The position numbers and the translations under genes are program-made. This document shows, one piece after another, positions 9,256 to 17,355 of a stretch of DNA of 64,000 bases. The notes under the pieces were generated by a model. The model was not told where the DNA came from, did no database searches, and was given only the letters and a program-made list of their open reading frames with translations. The stretch is from Cohnella luojiensis (GTDB lineage Bacteria; Bacillota; Bacilli; Paenibacillales; Paenibacillaceae): the NCBI RefSeq assembly GCF_004564235.1, contig NZ_SOMN01000004.1, forward strand, positions 1 to 64,000, in the 5' to 3' direction. How positions within the stretch are numbered: the stretch's first letter is position 1; every line of letters begins with the position of its first letter.

Positions 9256-9574
9256 GAAATCCCTCCGATGATGTGTTCATGTATACTATATCAGGAAACG
9301 CCGAATTGTACCAAGTAGGCGAAGAAAAAAAGGGGTATCCCTCTTTCTTAACCTATTTATGCAGCGATAAACCCATGAAAAAACCAGCTTCGCCGCCCTT
9401 TAGACGATTGTATCGCATGCGCATGGATGAGTTGGTAGGATTTCGGTTACTACTTAGGTCTCCTTTTTTTAGGGAGCGATACAAGGCACTTTTTTGGCCT
9501 TCAGCTCGATTCGACTGCTGCGGGCAGAGCTAACTCCATTTCGTGACTCCTCTGGGATCTGTCAAAAATGAAAA
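9256..9574. other. Intergenic region without a convincing gene
   Basis: About 320 bp between the start of the hydrolase gene and the terminator of the SLH protein. The leftmost 60 bp presumably hold the hydrolase promoter; a TATAGT-like element on the minus strand is near 9280. An 86-codon open frame on the plus strand lacks a ribosome site and looks non-coding. Confidence 0.5.
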
Positions 9575-9603
9575 CCCTTCAAACCCGAAACGGATCTGAA
9601 GGG
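9575..9603 (-). terminator. Terminator of the SLH-domain protein gene
   Basis: The arms CCCTTCA (9575-9581) and TGAAGGG (9597-9603) pair around a loop that can itself fold (CCG/CGG). On the minus strand the stem is followed by TTTTC and then a second T-run. Confidence 0.65.
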
Positions 9604-9614
9604 CTTCATTCTGC

Positions 9615-11963
9615 TTATCTCGATAACGGTCGGTCAAGCTCGCCTTGGATTCGGGCCAATCGGTACAAAATCGTTGCAGCGTCCGCGACCGTTACATTAC
9701 CTTGAGGGCGGAAGCTGCCTTCCTTCGCGTTCATTAACCCTAACCTTAGCGCCAATTCGACCGCTCCCGGATTAACGATGGCCTTCGAATCCTTCAGTCC
9801 GCTTACTGAAGCGGCCGTACCCAGGCGCACCGAAAGCTTTTCGTATCCCGTTATCTTCGCTAAATACCCCGCTAACAGATCGCGCGTTATTTCTGCTTCG
9901 GGATGAAGCTTCTCGTTGCCATCGGCCTTTAGCCAGCCTGTTCCTATCCAATAATTGACCGAGCGATAATATGGCGATTTCTCATCGACATCGGCGTAGA
10001 GCTTCTCTGCCGCTGCGCCGTAATAATTGTAATTCGGATTTTCGACATACGGGCTTGAAGCCAACGCAACCATCCGTATGAGATCTCCCGTCGTGATCTT
10101 TTTGTTCGGATGAACCTTGCCTTCTGCATCCGGCACCAGTACTCCATGCTCGATTGCAGTCTGAAGCGCCGTTCGGGCCCAATGGGACTGGATATCCGTC
10201 GGTTCGGCGGATGTCCCTGCTCCTTGGAGATTTCCGTATAGAGAAACCATCTTGCCGCTGATTGCGTCCACCATCCGATAGAACGGTTCTCCGTATTCCC
10301 GATCGATAGGAACGTACGCTAGCGTCATCGTTACGGGAATAGGTTTGCCCGAAGGTGAAAGCGAATAGCCCCCGGATCTGACATAAACTAAATCCATCTG
10401 CGTGGACGATAGCATCTTGCTCTTCGCTTCCTCCGGCTTCAGCGTCGCTTTTAACAGGTCAAGCTGCTCTGTCGATCCCATTCCGAGCGATGAGTTCATC
10501 CCCACCAAGCGTCCCTCATGGTTTAACGTCAACGATATGTTGCGGGTCTGTACCATTAAATCGCGATAAAACAATTGATAGGTAAGCGTCACGTCGCTCG
10601 AATCCTGGATAGCCGCATCTGCGGACGTGTCCAGCCGCCTGTAGCTGGCTCCATCCGGAACGTGGCCGAGGATCCATGCATCGGCGATCTGAACCGCTTT
10701 TTCTTTCGGAAGTGCCGGTTTTTCCGCCGCTTCTTCGTTCGCGCCGGGACCCCAACGATCTACGTAGAAAGATAACAGTACACCCGTTTCCGCATCCACC
10801 TGCGCGCTGCGTCCATCATAGAAGCTATTGTTATCTTTGCCCCATCGCAAATGCCAGGTGTCATGCTCTCCATTGCGTCCTTTGTTTAATTGCTTGCTTT
10901 GAACCTTATACGTTTCCGGAATATCGGCGATCGTCGAAATCGATTTAATCGCCTCCTCTGCCGTGACTGGGTGCGATTTGTAAGGCTCGCCAGTTGCCGC
11001 AAGAGCGACATACGTATAAGGCTTGCTTATATCCAACTTTTGATTCAATCCATCCGTCCACTGTCCGGTTTGGGCATCAAGCACATTCAACGGGATTTCC
11101 GGAACGTAAGCCAGACTCCATTTCTCCGGGACGCGATTCCATTGGTAATCCGCCGGAACGTAAGCAAGCGTTAGCTTCAGATCTTGCTCCCACTGTTTTG
11201 CCGCTTCCGTAAGGGTCAGCTTGGGTTTGGACGGAGGAAAGGAAAGACCTGAACCTGCATAATAAAAATTCGTGACGGTTCCGTTCCCGCTTATGTTGAC
11301 TTGAATGGATTGCCCTTGAATCTTCACCCCGTCATGCGAAGCCTGGAAGGAAAGCGAATATACGATCGGACCGAATAAAGGTGTGACCGTCAGCCCATAT
11401 TTAAACTTGGTTTCCTGCAGCGTCTGCGACTGAAGGGACGGCACGGCTTTCCCGATAAACTTGCGAGCGAGCTCCAGCGCCTGCTGCTTGCTCACCTTCG
11501 GCGGGTAGAAGGAAGGCTCGGAAAATATGTCGCTCGGTATACCCATTTGGAGCAAGTCACCTGTTACCGCGCTTACATCGCTGGAAAATCCGCTTGAGTG
11601 GTTCCCTCTTTGAACCGTCCACGAGATTTGCCATACCGGGTCGTTATTACCCATTTGACCCGACTCATTGCCTTCGATCAGCCGCGTATCGCTCATTTGC
11701 GCATCCTTTAATACCGGGAATAACTCCCTGACTTTCGCGGCCGCTTGCTCTTCGGTAATTTTCACTCGGGAAGGATCGATGATACCGGACGAGGAGTTCT
11801 GCATCGGCTCCGCGGCGCTTGTTGCGCTGGATGACATGCCAGCGCTTTCCGCCCCCGCAATCGGAACGGTTAAAAATACGAATAATACTGCAGCAGCCAG
11901 CGTTCCAACGGCATTCGCGCGATAGTTACGGACAGATCGGCGCCGTTGTGGAGAAATAGACAT
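9615..11963 (-). CDS. YcdB/YcdC-domain surface protein with three S-layer homology domains
   Basis: A 782-residue exported protein. A basic stretch (RRRSVRNYR) and hydrophobic segment (about 17-38) ending AGAES form the signal peptide. Residues about 60-590 hold repeated PepSY/YcdB-like units with the recurrent TxxEA, LAYVP and VDAxTG motifs. Three SLH domains follow (about 600-650, 665-715, 725-775; motifs DIQSHWARTAL, YADVDEKSPYYRSV, FRPQGNVTVADAATIL), which bind pyruvylated secondary wall polymer and hold the protein in the envelope. PepSY-type domains often inhibit or modulate proteases, but no target is visible. An ATG three codons further upstream abuts the AGAGG; the chosen one has 9 nt spacing. 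Confidence 0.85.
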   Translation of the reverse strand: MSISPQRRRSVRNYRANAVGTLAAAVLFVFLTVPIAGAESAGMSSSATSAAEPMQNSSSGIIDPSRVKITEEQAAAKVRELFPVLKDAQMSDTRLIEGNESGQMGNNDPVWQISWTVQRGNHSSGFSSDVSAVTGDLLQMGIPSDIFSEPSFYPPKVSKQQALELARKFIGKAVPSLQSQTLQETKFKYGLTVTPLFGPIVYSLSFQASHDGVKIQGQSIQVNISGNGTVTNFYYAGSGLSFPPSKPKLTLTEAAKQWEQDLKLTLAYVPADYQWNRVPEKWSLAYVPEIPLNVLDAQTGQWTDGLNQKLDISKPYTYVALAATGEPYKSHPVTAEEAIKSISTIADIPETYKVQSKQLNKGRNGEHDTWHLRWGKDNNSFYDGRSAQVDAETGVLLSFYVDRWGPGANEEAAEKPALPKEKAVQIADAWILGHVPDGASYRRLDTSADAAIQDSSDVTLTYQLFYRDLMVQTRNISLTLNHEGRLVGMNSSLGMGSTEQLDLLKATLKPEEAKSKMLSSTQMDLVYVRSGGYSLSPSGKPIPVTMTLAYVPIDREYGEPFYRMVDAISGKMVSLYGNLQGAGTSAEPTDIQSHWARTALQTAIEHGVLVPDAEGKVHPNKKITTGDLIRMVALASSPYVENPNYNYYGAAAEKLYADVDEKSPYYRSVNYWIGTGWLKADGNEKLHPEAEITRDLLAGYLAKITGYEKLSVRLGTAASVSGLKDSKAIVNPGAVELALRLGLMNAKEGSFRPQGNVTVADAATILYRLARIQGELDRPLSR

Positions 11964-12174
11964 CTCATTCATCCTCTCATAGGGCTAACATTCATCCATG
12001 GTATGCCTGTAATAGGCACAATCGATGATAATGATATAACGCCGCAAAAAGGTAATGGTTTCCTTTTTCTGCTGGAATTTAGGTAATTTTAAAGTGAGGG
12101 CGAAGCTCGTTTTTGGCAAATCGGCGCCAGTTGCGGTATTGTGGAGTTAAACGAAGGAAAGCGAGGGGTATTCC

Positions 12175-13323
12175 ATGAAGCTATTGTCCATTGAACCGAC
12201 CCCAAGTCCAAATACGATGAAGCTGAACGTGGACGTCAAGCTAGAGGCGGGCGTTCAGCTTAATTACGGCGGCAAAGACGGTTTAACCGCAGCTCCTCCG
12301 CTCATTGCGAAGCTGTTGGAAGTTCCGGGAGTTAAGTCGATCTTTCATACGTCCGATTTCCTCGCGCTCGACCGCAGAGGTAACTCGGACTGGGCTACCA
12401 TACTGGACGGAGTAAGGGAAGCCTTTGGCATCGCGGGAAGCGGTTCGCTTACCGCTGGCGCCGAGGAAGCCGCAGGTTTCGGAGAAGCGGGCGTCCGCGT
12501 GCAAATGTTCCGCGGCATCCCGATGCAGATCCGCGTACGGAGCGGCGGACAAGAGTTTCGCGCGGCCATGCCGGCGCGGTTTAACCAGGCCGTGTCGGAG
12601 GCCGCGGGATCTACGATGATCCGCGAGCGCATGCTCGAGGATCTGGGGGTGCGATACGGCGAACCGAAGGACATTCTGGACGAGGTGCAGCGGGAATTAG
12701 AAGCCGCGTATTCAGAGGCGCGGCTTAAGGATTTGGTTGAGCATGCCAAAGCAGCCGGGCCCGAGGGCGCGCTGCCTGCTCCTCCCGCTCCATTAACGGG
12801 AGATGAGGTGCTGCGGGCGCTGGATTCCCAGGATTGGCGAGAAAGGTATGCGGCTCTGGAGCGGTTAAAGCCCATTGCCGATGATTTGCCGGTGTTGGAT
12901 AAGGCGTTAAAGGATAGCCAGATGTCCGTAAGGCGACTTGCCGTCGTCTATCTAGGCGATTTGCGCACTCCGGAAGCGATGCCGCATTTGTTTACAGCGC
13001 TTAAAGACACCTCGGGATCCGTCCGCCGGACTGCCGGTGATACGTTATCCGATATCGGCGACCCTGCCGCGATCCAGCCGATGGTTGAAGCGCTTGAAGA
13101 CTCCAACAAGCTCGTCCGTTGGCGGGCAGCGCGGTTTCTCTATGAGGCGGGAGACGATTCGGCTTTGGAAGCCCTAAGGAAGTCAGCGGCCAGCGAAGCC
13201 GAATTCGAGGTCAAGCTCCAGGCCGAGATGGCGGTTGCCAGAATCGAGCGCGGCGAAGAAGCCGCCGGTTCCGTCTGGCAGCAAATGACCCGAATGAGAG
13301 AGAAACAACAGGAAGATGTTTAA
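12175..13323 (+). CDS. cvfC: CvfC-like protein: Nfu N-terminal-like domain plus HEAT repeats
   Basis: A 382-residue cytoplasmic protein. Residues 1-85 (MKLLSIEPTPSPNTMKLN, later VPGVKSIFHTSDFLALDR) match the Nfu/NifU N-terminal scaffold-type domain. The middle is a conserved region with VRVQMFRGIPMQIRV. From about residue 200 there are four to five HEAT/PBS-lyase-like repeats with the pattern VRRLAVVYLGDL, VRRTAGDTLSDIGD and VRWRAARFLYEAGD. The domain order is that of the 'conserved virulence factor C' family first named in Staphylococcus aureus. The molecular function is not established. GAGGGG lies 6 nt before the ATG. It is transcribed towards the tandem small-RNA units. Confidence 0.8.
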   Translation: MKLLSIEPTPSPNTMKLNVDVKLEAGVQLNYGGKDGLTAAPPLIAKLLEVPGVKSIFHTSDFLALDRRGNSDWATILDGVREAFGIAGSGSLTAGAEEAAGFGEAGVRVQMFRGIPMQIRVRSGGQEFRAAMPARFNQAVSEAAGSTMIRERMLEDLGVRYGEPKDILDEVQRELEAAYSEARLKDLVEHAKAAGPEGALPAPPAPLTGDEVLRALDSQDWRERYAALERLKPIADDLPVLDKALKDSQMSVRRLAVVYLGDLRTPEAMPHLFTALKDTSGSVRRTAGDTLSDIGDPAAIQPMVEALEDSNKLVRWRAARFLYEAGDDSALEALRKSAASEAEFEVKLQAEMAVARIERGEEAAGSVWQQMTRMREKQQEDV

Positions 13324-13329
13324 AAACTT

Positions 13330-13383
13330 GTAATGAGATCGTAATATCTCTTTCATCTTCTCTTCATGTTCAAAGGTTAAGAT
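13330..13383 (+). promoter_or_regulatory. Activator-type promoter of small-RNA unit 1 (four 11-bp repeats)
   Basis: Pentamers GTAAT (13330), GTAAT (13341), TTCAT (13352) and TTCAT (13363) start exactly 11 bp apart. A TAAGAT -10 box starts at 13378, 15 bp after the last repeat start, and there is no good -35 box. Direct repeats with one-turn spacing replacing a -35 box are the classic layout for OmpR/PhoB/PhoP-family activators. The nearest known match in Bacillus is the PhoP box (TT-A/C/T-A-C/T-A repeats every 11 bp). Confidence 0.65.
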
Positions 13384-13389
13384 ACATAC

Positions 13390-13454
13390 ATGACCCCCCT
13401 TTGAAATATAAACCTTGAGGCTTGCGGCCCGATGCCGCAAGCCTCCTTTTTTTT
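13390..13454 (+). ncRNA. Predicted small RNA, tandem copy 1
   Basis: A predicted transcript of about 65 nt: initiation about 7 nt after the TAAGAT box, a 5' single-stranded ACCCCCCUUU stretch, then an 11-bp terminator stem (13417-13427 with 13435-13445) and eight T residues. The first bases happen to spell a five-codon frame ATG-ACC-CCC-CTT-TGA with no ribosome site. A C-rich 5' region followed by an intrinsic terminator is the design of base-pairing regulators that target G-rich Shine-Dalgarno sequences, such as FsrA in Bacillus or csRNAs in streptococci. It could instead be a leaderless micro-ORF. No transcript evidence is available. Confidence 0.55.
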
Positions 13455-13522
13455 ATCTCAAGATCTTCCTAACCTATTGGATCCGAATGACTCTATCGGC
13501 TTATGACAACGCTTTCTCGATT

Positions 13523-13576
13523 GTAACGGAACCGTAATATCCCCTTCATCTTCTCTTCATATAGGGGGGTTACAAT
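13523..13576 (+). promoter_or_regulatory. Activator-type promoter of small-RNA unit 2 (four 11-bp repeats)
   Basis: GTAAC (13523), GTAAT (13534), TTCAT (13545) and TTCAT (13556) repeat at exactly 11 bp, with a TACAAT -10 box at 13571. The 15-bp distance from last repeat to -10 box is the same as in unit 1. Between the two copies the repeat bases and the -10 spacing are kept while the flanking bases have drifted, which points to selection on the binding site. Confidence 0.65.
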
Positions 13577-13582
13577 ACATAC

Positions 13583-13647
13583 ATGACCCCCCTTTTCAAT
13601 AATATATCTTGAGGCTTGCGGCTCGGTTGCCGCAAGCCTACTTTTTT
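13583..13647 (+). ncRNA. Predicted small RNA, tandem copy 2
   Basis: This is the second copy of the unit, again about 65 nt from the predicted start to the end of the T-run. It keeps the ATGACCCCCCTTT start, an A/U-rich middle, and an 11-bp terminator stem AGGCTTGCGGC (13612-13622 with 13629-13639) plus six T residues. The small open frame differs in length from copy 1 (nine sense codons here, four there), which argues against a conserved peptide. Its 3' end overlaps the stop codon of the convergent ThuA gene. Confidence 0.55.
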
Positions 13648-14381
13648 GTTGCCGCGATAACTTCAAGAGGCTTCGCATTGCCATAGAAAGGATTTGCTCC
13701 CCGTTCGCTGCCTGCCCACTTCACCGCGTTCGCAATGATTCGAAGGATGGGTTCCCGGTAATAAGTCGGGTACGTTTCGTGCCCCGGCCGGAAGTAGAAG
13801 ATTTTTCCCTGGCCCCTGCTGAAGGTAACCCCGCTGCGGAAGACCTCTCCGCCTTCGAACCAACTGACTAACACAAGCTCGTCCGGATCGGGAATGTCGA
13901 AGAATTCACCGTACATTTCTTCCTTTTCCAGCTCGATATATTCCGGTATTCCAGCCACGATCGGGTGAGCCGGCTTCACGACCCATAGTCTTTCTTTCTC
14001 GTCCGCTTCCCGCCATTTCAGCGCGCAAGACGTACCTAAGAGCTTTTTGAATATTTTAGAATAGTGCCCCGAATGCAGAACGATCAATCCCATCCCCTGC
14101 AGCACGCGCTCCTGTACCCGCTGTACGATTCCATCGTCGACCTCGTCGTGGGCTTGATGCCCCCACCAGACGAGAACGTCGGTTTCGTTCAGAACAGCCT
14201 CGGTCAAACCATGCTGCGGCTCATCCAATGTTGCCGTGCCGATATCGAAACCAAACGGCATAAGTCCGTTTTTCAAAGCTGCGTGTATCCCATCCGGGTA
14301 TACCTTGGTCACTTCCGGGTTATTGCGTTCATGGCGGAACTCGTTCCATATCGTCACTCTTAGGTTTGTTGTCCCGCTCAT
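13638..14381 (-). CDS. ThuA-like protein (trehalose-utilisation family)
   Basis: A 247-residue cytoplasmic protein of the ThuA family, a class I glutamine-amidotransferase-like fold. The family blocks seen are [10 protein letters not shown] at the start, [48 protein letters not shown] and [22 protein letters not shown]. In Sinorhizobium thuA and thuB act in trehalose catabolism through 3-keto intermediates. Its ATG overlaps the TGA of the dehydrogenase gene by 4 bp, so the two are coupled, and it is the last gene of the operon. The family is secure; the substrate is inferred from the operon. Confidence 0.88.
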   Translation of the reverse strand: MSGTTNLRVTIWNEFRHERNNPEVTKVYPDGIHAALKNGLMPFGFDIGTATLDEPQHGLTEAVLNETDVLVWWGHQAHDEVDDGIVQRVQERVLQGMGLIVLHSGHYSKIFKKLLGTSCALKWREADEKERLWVVKPAHPIVAGIPEYIELEKEEMYGEFFDIPDPDELVLVSWFEGGEVFRSGVTFSRGQGKIFYFRPGHETYPTYYREPILRIIANAVKWAGSERGANPFYGNAKPLEVIAATKK

Positions 14382-15472
14382 TTGTTCACCTCTTGCGTTT
14401 CCAGCAGTTTCTTGCCGATCTCGGCAACTGCAACGGTTCTTTTCTCCATATCGGCTTGCGCCACGGCTTCCAACGCGCGTTGGTTCAAGTAGCCGTCGCG
14501 CAGCGTCGCCGTTTCTTCTCGCACGGTACCCCTGACTAAATCGACGAAATCCTGCATTTGCTTGAGATGGTATTGCTCGGGTACCGAAAGTTCCTCATGA
14601 ACCGGATTGCCCTCTGCGTTCTGGTGAACATAGTGCAACGTATTTCCGTATTCCCATCCCATACGCAGAGAGCCTGTATCTCCGTAAACGGAAATCTCGA
14701 ATTGATTCTGACTGCCGAACGCGTTGCGGGAAGTTTGGAAGACAGCCGGAATTCCTTGATCCAATACCGCAACGAAAGCCGCAAAATCGTCAATATCCAC
14801 GACTACCGGGTTTCCCGTAACGGGGTCTGCCCGTTGCGTAATTAACGAGCTCATCATCGAGGATATTTCCACCGGTTCCCCGATCAAGAAACGAGCGGCG
14901 TCCAACATATGCGAGCCCAGATCTCCCAGAGTTCCCGTGCCGGTCACCGACTTATCCATGCGCCAATTCATGGGGGTTTTGAACAAAGGCCCGCCCCACT
15001 GTTGCAAGTATTGGAAGAAAACATGGCATACGGTTCCGATTCGACCGTCTTTGATCATTTCCCTGGCCATACGGAAGGACGGAGTGTACCGGTAGGAGAA
15101 TCCGACCATGCAGGTAGACGGATGCTTCGAGGAAAGCTCAAGCAGCGCTTCCGCCTCTTCGAAGGTCCGGGTAAATGGTTTCTCCGTCATGATCGGCTTA
15201 CCGTGGAGCAGGCATAAGCGAATGATTTCATAATGGACGTTATTCGGAGTAATGGAGAGAACCGCGTCGACATTAGGATCTTTGATCAAATTCTCGGGTT
15301 CCGCATAACGCGAGCTCTCGTCGATTCCCAGCTTGCCAGCCCATTCCGATACTTTAACGCTATCGCGATCGCAGACGGCCGTAATAGCCGCTCCCGTAAT
15401 TTGCTCGATTTGCTCCGCATGAACCGCAGCCATGCCGCCTAGACCTATTAATCCTAACCGTATTTCTTTCAT
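14378..15472 (-). CDS. Gfo/Idh/MocA-family oxidoreductase (ThuB-like)
   Basis: A 364-residue NAD(P)-dependent sugar dehydrogenase. The N-terminal Rossmann domain has [15 protein letters not shown], then [13 protein letters not shown] and the dinucleotide/substrate motif [14 protein letters not shown] with the conserved E-K-P. The C-terminal alpha/beta domain contains [21 protein letters not shown] with the catalytic-type D-x-G-x-H. With ThuA and a sugar importer next to it, oxidation of trehalose or another disaccharide at C3 is plausible. The ATG at 15472 lies 7 nt after GGAGG; an ATG two codons earlier is too close. It sits 15 bp after the permease gene. Confidence 0.88.
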   Translation of the reverse strand: MKEIRLGLIGLGGMAAVHAEQIEQITGAAITAVCDRDSVKVSEWAGKLGIDESSRYAEPENLIKDPNVDAVLSITPNNVHYEIIRLCLLHGKPIMTEKPFTRTFEEAEALLELSSKHPSTCMVGFSYRYTPSFRMAREMIKDGRIGTVCHVFFQYLQQWGGPLFKTPMNWRMDKSVTGTGTLGDLGSHMLDAARFLIGEPVEISSMMSSLITQRADPVTGNPVVVDIDDFAAFVAVLDQGIPAVFQTSRNAFGSQNQFEISVYGDTGSLRMGWEYGNTLHYVHQNAEGNPVHEELSVPEQYHLKQMQDFVDLVRGTVREETATLRDGYLNQRALEAVAQADMEKRTVAVAEIGKKLLETQEVNK

Positions 15473-15487
15473 ATCCATTCCTCCGTT

Positions 15488-16315
15488 TTACTTGATTCCT
15501 GTCATGGTCATTCCTTTGATGAAGTAGCGCTGGGCGAAAAGGTATACTCCGAATATCGGCAAGAAGCTGATGACGTTGCCTGCCATCAGAAGGTTCCACT
15601 CCGTCGACCACTTCCCTTGAAGCTTGCTAAGACCTAGCGGTAAAGTCATGAGCTCCTTACTGTTGGTCACGATGAGCGGCCATAGAAAACTGTTCCAAGA
15701 GCTCATAAATGCGAATATAGTCAAAGCGGCAAGCGTCGGTTTAATAAGAGGCAGAATGACGCTGCCAAATACCCGGTAATAGGAAGCTCCGTCCATAAAC
15801 GCGGCCTCGAGAAGCTCGTTCGGAATCGTCATGATGTTCTGACGCAGCAGGAATATTCCGTATGCGCTGAAAATCCCAGGTAAAATAAGGCCCGCGTAGG
15901 TGTCGATCAAGTTCGTTTGCGCAAATAAGATAAAGAGCGGCACCATCGTCACTTGAGCCGGAATCATCATCGTTGTCAGGAATAACATAAATACGGCTTG
16001 ATTGCCTTTGAACGCGATTTTTGCGAAGACATACGCCGCCATTGCGCAGACGAGCAGTTGAAGAACCGTAGTCGCGACTGCGACGCCGACGCTGTTCAGC
16101 AGAAACCGGTATAAAGGGAAGAATTGCTCGATCTGCCTAAAGTTATCGAAATTCCAATGGGACGGCAAAAGCTGCGGAGGCATCTTAACCACTTCCAAGC
16201 TATCCTTGAACCCGCCGGACACCATCCATACGAATGGAAAAAGGAGTGTAACCGAGGCTGCAAGCAGGAACAAATGAATCATGCCGTTCTTAATCATCCA
16301 TGCTCTACCTCTCAT
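15488..16315 (-). CDS. Sugar ABC transporter permease, MalG type
   Basis: A 276-residue inner-membrane permease with six predicted helices. The cytoplasmic coupling motif ELLEAAFMDGASYYRVFGSVILPLIKP (EAA loop) is intact near residues 175-200. It ends in the MalG-type QRYFIKGMTMTGIK. The ATG at 16315 has GGAGGTGG upstream and overlaps the preceding permease gene by 11 bp, so translation is coupled. With the partner permease it forms the channel of the operon's importer. No ATPase gene is in this operon. Confidence 0.9.
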   Translation of the reverse strand: MRGRAWMIKNGMIHLFLLAASVTLLFPFVWMVSGGFKDSLEVVKMPPQLLPSHWNFDNFRQIEQFFPLYRFLLNSVGVAVATTVLQLLVCAMAAYVFAKIAFKGNQAVFMLFLTTMMIPAQVTMVPLFILFAQTNLIDTYAGLILPGIFSAYGIFLLRQNIMTIPNELLEAAFMDGASYYRVFGSVILPLIKPTLAALTIFAFMSSWNSFLWPLIVTNSKELMTLPLGLSKLQGKWSTEWNLLMAGNVISFLPIFGVYLFAQRYFIKGMTMTGIK

Positions 16316-17204
16316 AGACAACCCACCTCCGTTGAAGCCACTGCATAACCATCGTCACGGAGAAAATGATCACGAAGAGCACCCAGGACTGAGCAGCGGC
16401 AAAACCCATCTTGTTGAATTGAAAAGCGTTGCGATACACTTGCTCGACGATCGTGCTGGTTGCTCCGGCCGGACCGCCATTCGTCATGATCAGTACCTGG
16501 TCAAACAGTTGGAAGGAATTGATTAGAGATATCGTAACGACAAAAAACAACGTCGGCGAAAGCAAAGGAATCGTAATTTGCCATAATTTGCGCCAGGCTG
16601 ACGCTCCATCCAGATCCGCTGCCTCGTAATAATCATCCGAAATATCTTGCAAGCCTGCGAGCAGGATAATGGAGACGAACCCTATGTCTTTCCAGACCGT
16701 TACGGCAATAATGGCCACCATAGCCCAGAAGTCATCCTGTAACCAGATCGGACCTTGTATTCCGACCAACGACAATAAATAATTAACTAGCCCGCTTTGC
16801 CCATTCAGCAGCCACCGCCAAACGATCGAGACGGCAACCCATGACGTAATCACCGGCACGAATACGGCCGCGCGATAAAACTTGATGCCGCGAATATTCC
16901 GGTTCAGCAGAACGGCGAAGAAAGTACCTAGCACCGTAATGAAAGGCATGTAACCAATCAGGAATATAAATATGTTCTTAATAGAAGTGTAGGACTTGTC
17001 ATCCTTGAAAACATCCGCGTAGTTATCCCAGCCGATGAAATGAATCTGCGTCCATTTGCTTAGTAAATCCCAATCGGAGAAGCTGATGATTACGGATGAC
17101 GCCATCGGCAAAAGCTGGAACGCCGCTAAGCCGATCAGCGCCGGAAGCAAGAATACGAATGCGGCAATCCGACGGTTCCATTTACGCTGTCCAACCATCC
17201 TCAC
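16305..17204 (-). CDS. Sugar ABC transporter permease, MalF type
   Basis: A 299-residue inner-membrane permease with six predicted helices, starting at about residue 12 (AAFVFLLPALIGLAAF). The EAA loop is YYEAADLDGASAWRKLWQITIPLLSP, about residues 190-215. SWVAVSIVWRWLLNG and GWDNYADVFKD are typical of CUT1 family permeases. Start is GTG at 17204; an ATG two codons later is also possible. It lies 151 bp after the solute-binding protein gene and overlaps the second permease. Confidence 0.9.
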   Translation of the reverse strand: MRMVGQRKWNRRIAAFVFLLPALIGLAAFQLLPMASSVIISFSDWDLLSKWTQIHFIGWDNYADVFKDDKSYTSIKNIFIFLIGYMPFITVLGTFFAVLLNRNIRGIKFYRAAVFVPVITSWVAVSIVWRWLLNGQSGLVNYLLSLVGIQGPIWLQDDFWAMVAIIAVTVWKDIGFVSIILLAGLQDISDDYYEAADLDGASAWRKLWQITIPLLSPTLFFVVTISLINSFQLFDQVLIMTNGGPAGATSTIVEQVYRNAFQFNKMGFAAAQSWVLFVIIFSVTMVMQWLQRRWVVYER

Positions 17205-17355
17205 GTTCCTCTCTCTTAGAAGTGACCGTATACGAAATATTGACTCCGCTATACAATAAGAAGGACCGCTGTGCCGGACCGGCTCGCCTCTCCAAGCTTC
17301 CGGTCCGGAACAACACGGTTGATTTTCAAATGAGGTAAAGCGAAGTCAGGTTGCC

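Noticed and set aside
9273-9533. 86-codon frame on the plus strand
   Set aside because: No Shine-Dalgarno site, atypical composition, and it lies in the promoter and terminator region of neighbours.
13390-13612. Micro-ORFs of 4 and 9 codons (MTPL...) as genes
   Set aside because: No ribosome sites, unequal lengths between copies, and the conserved part is promoter and RNA structure; kept as small-RNA predictions.
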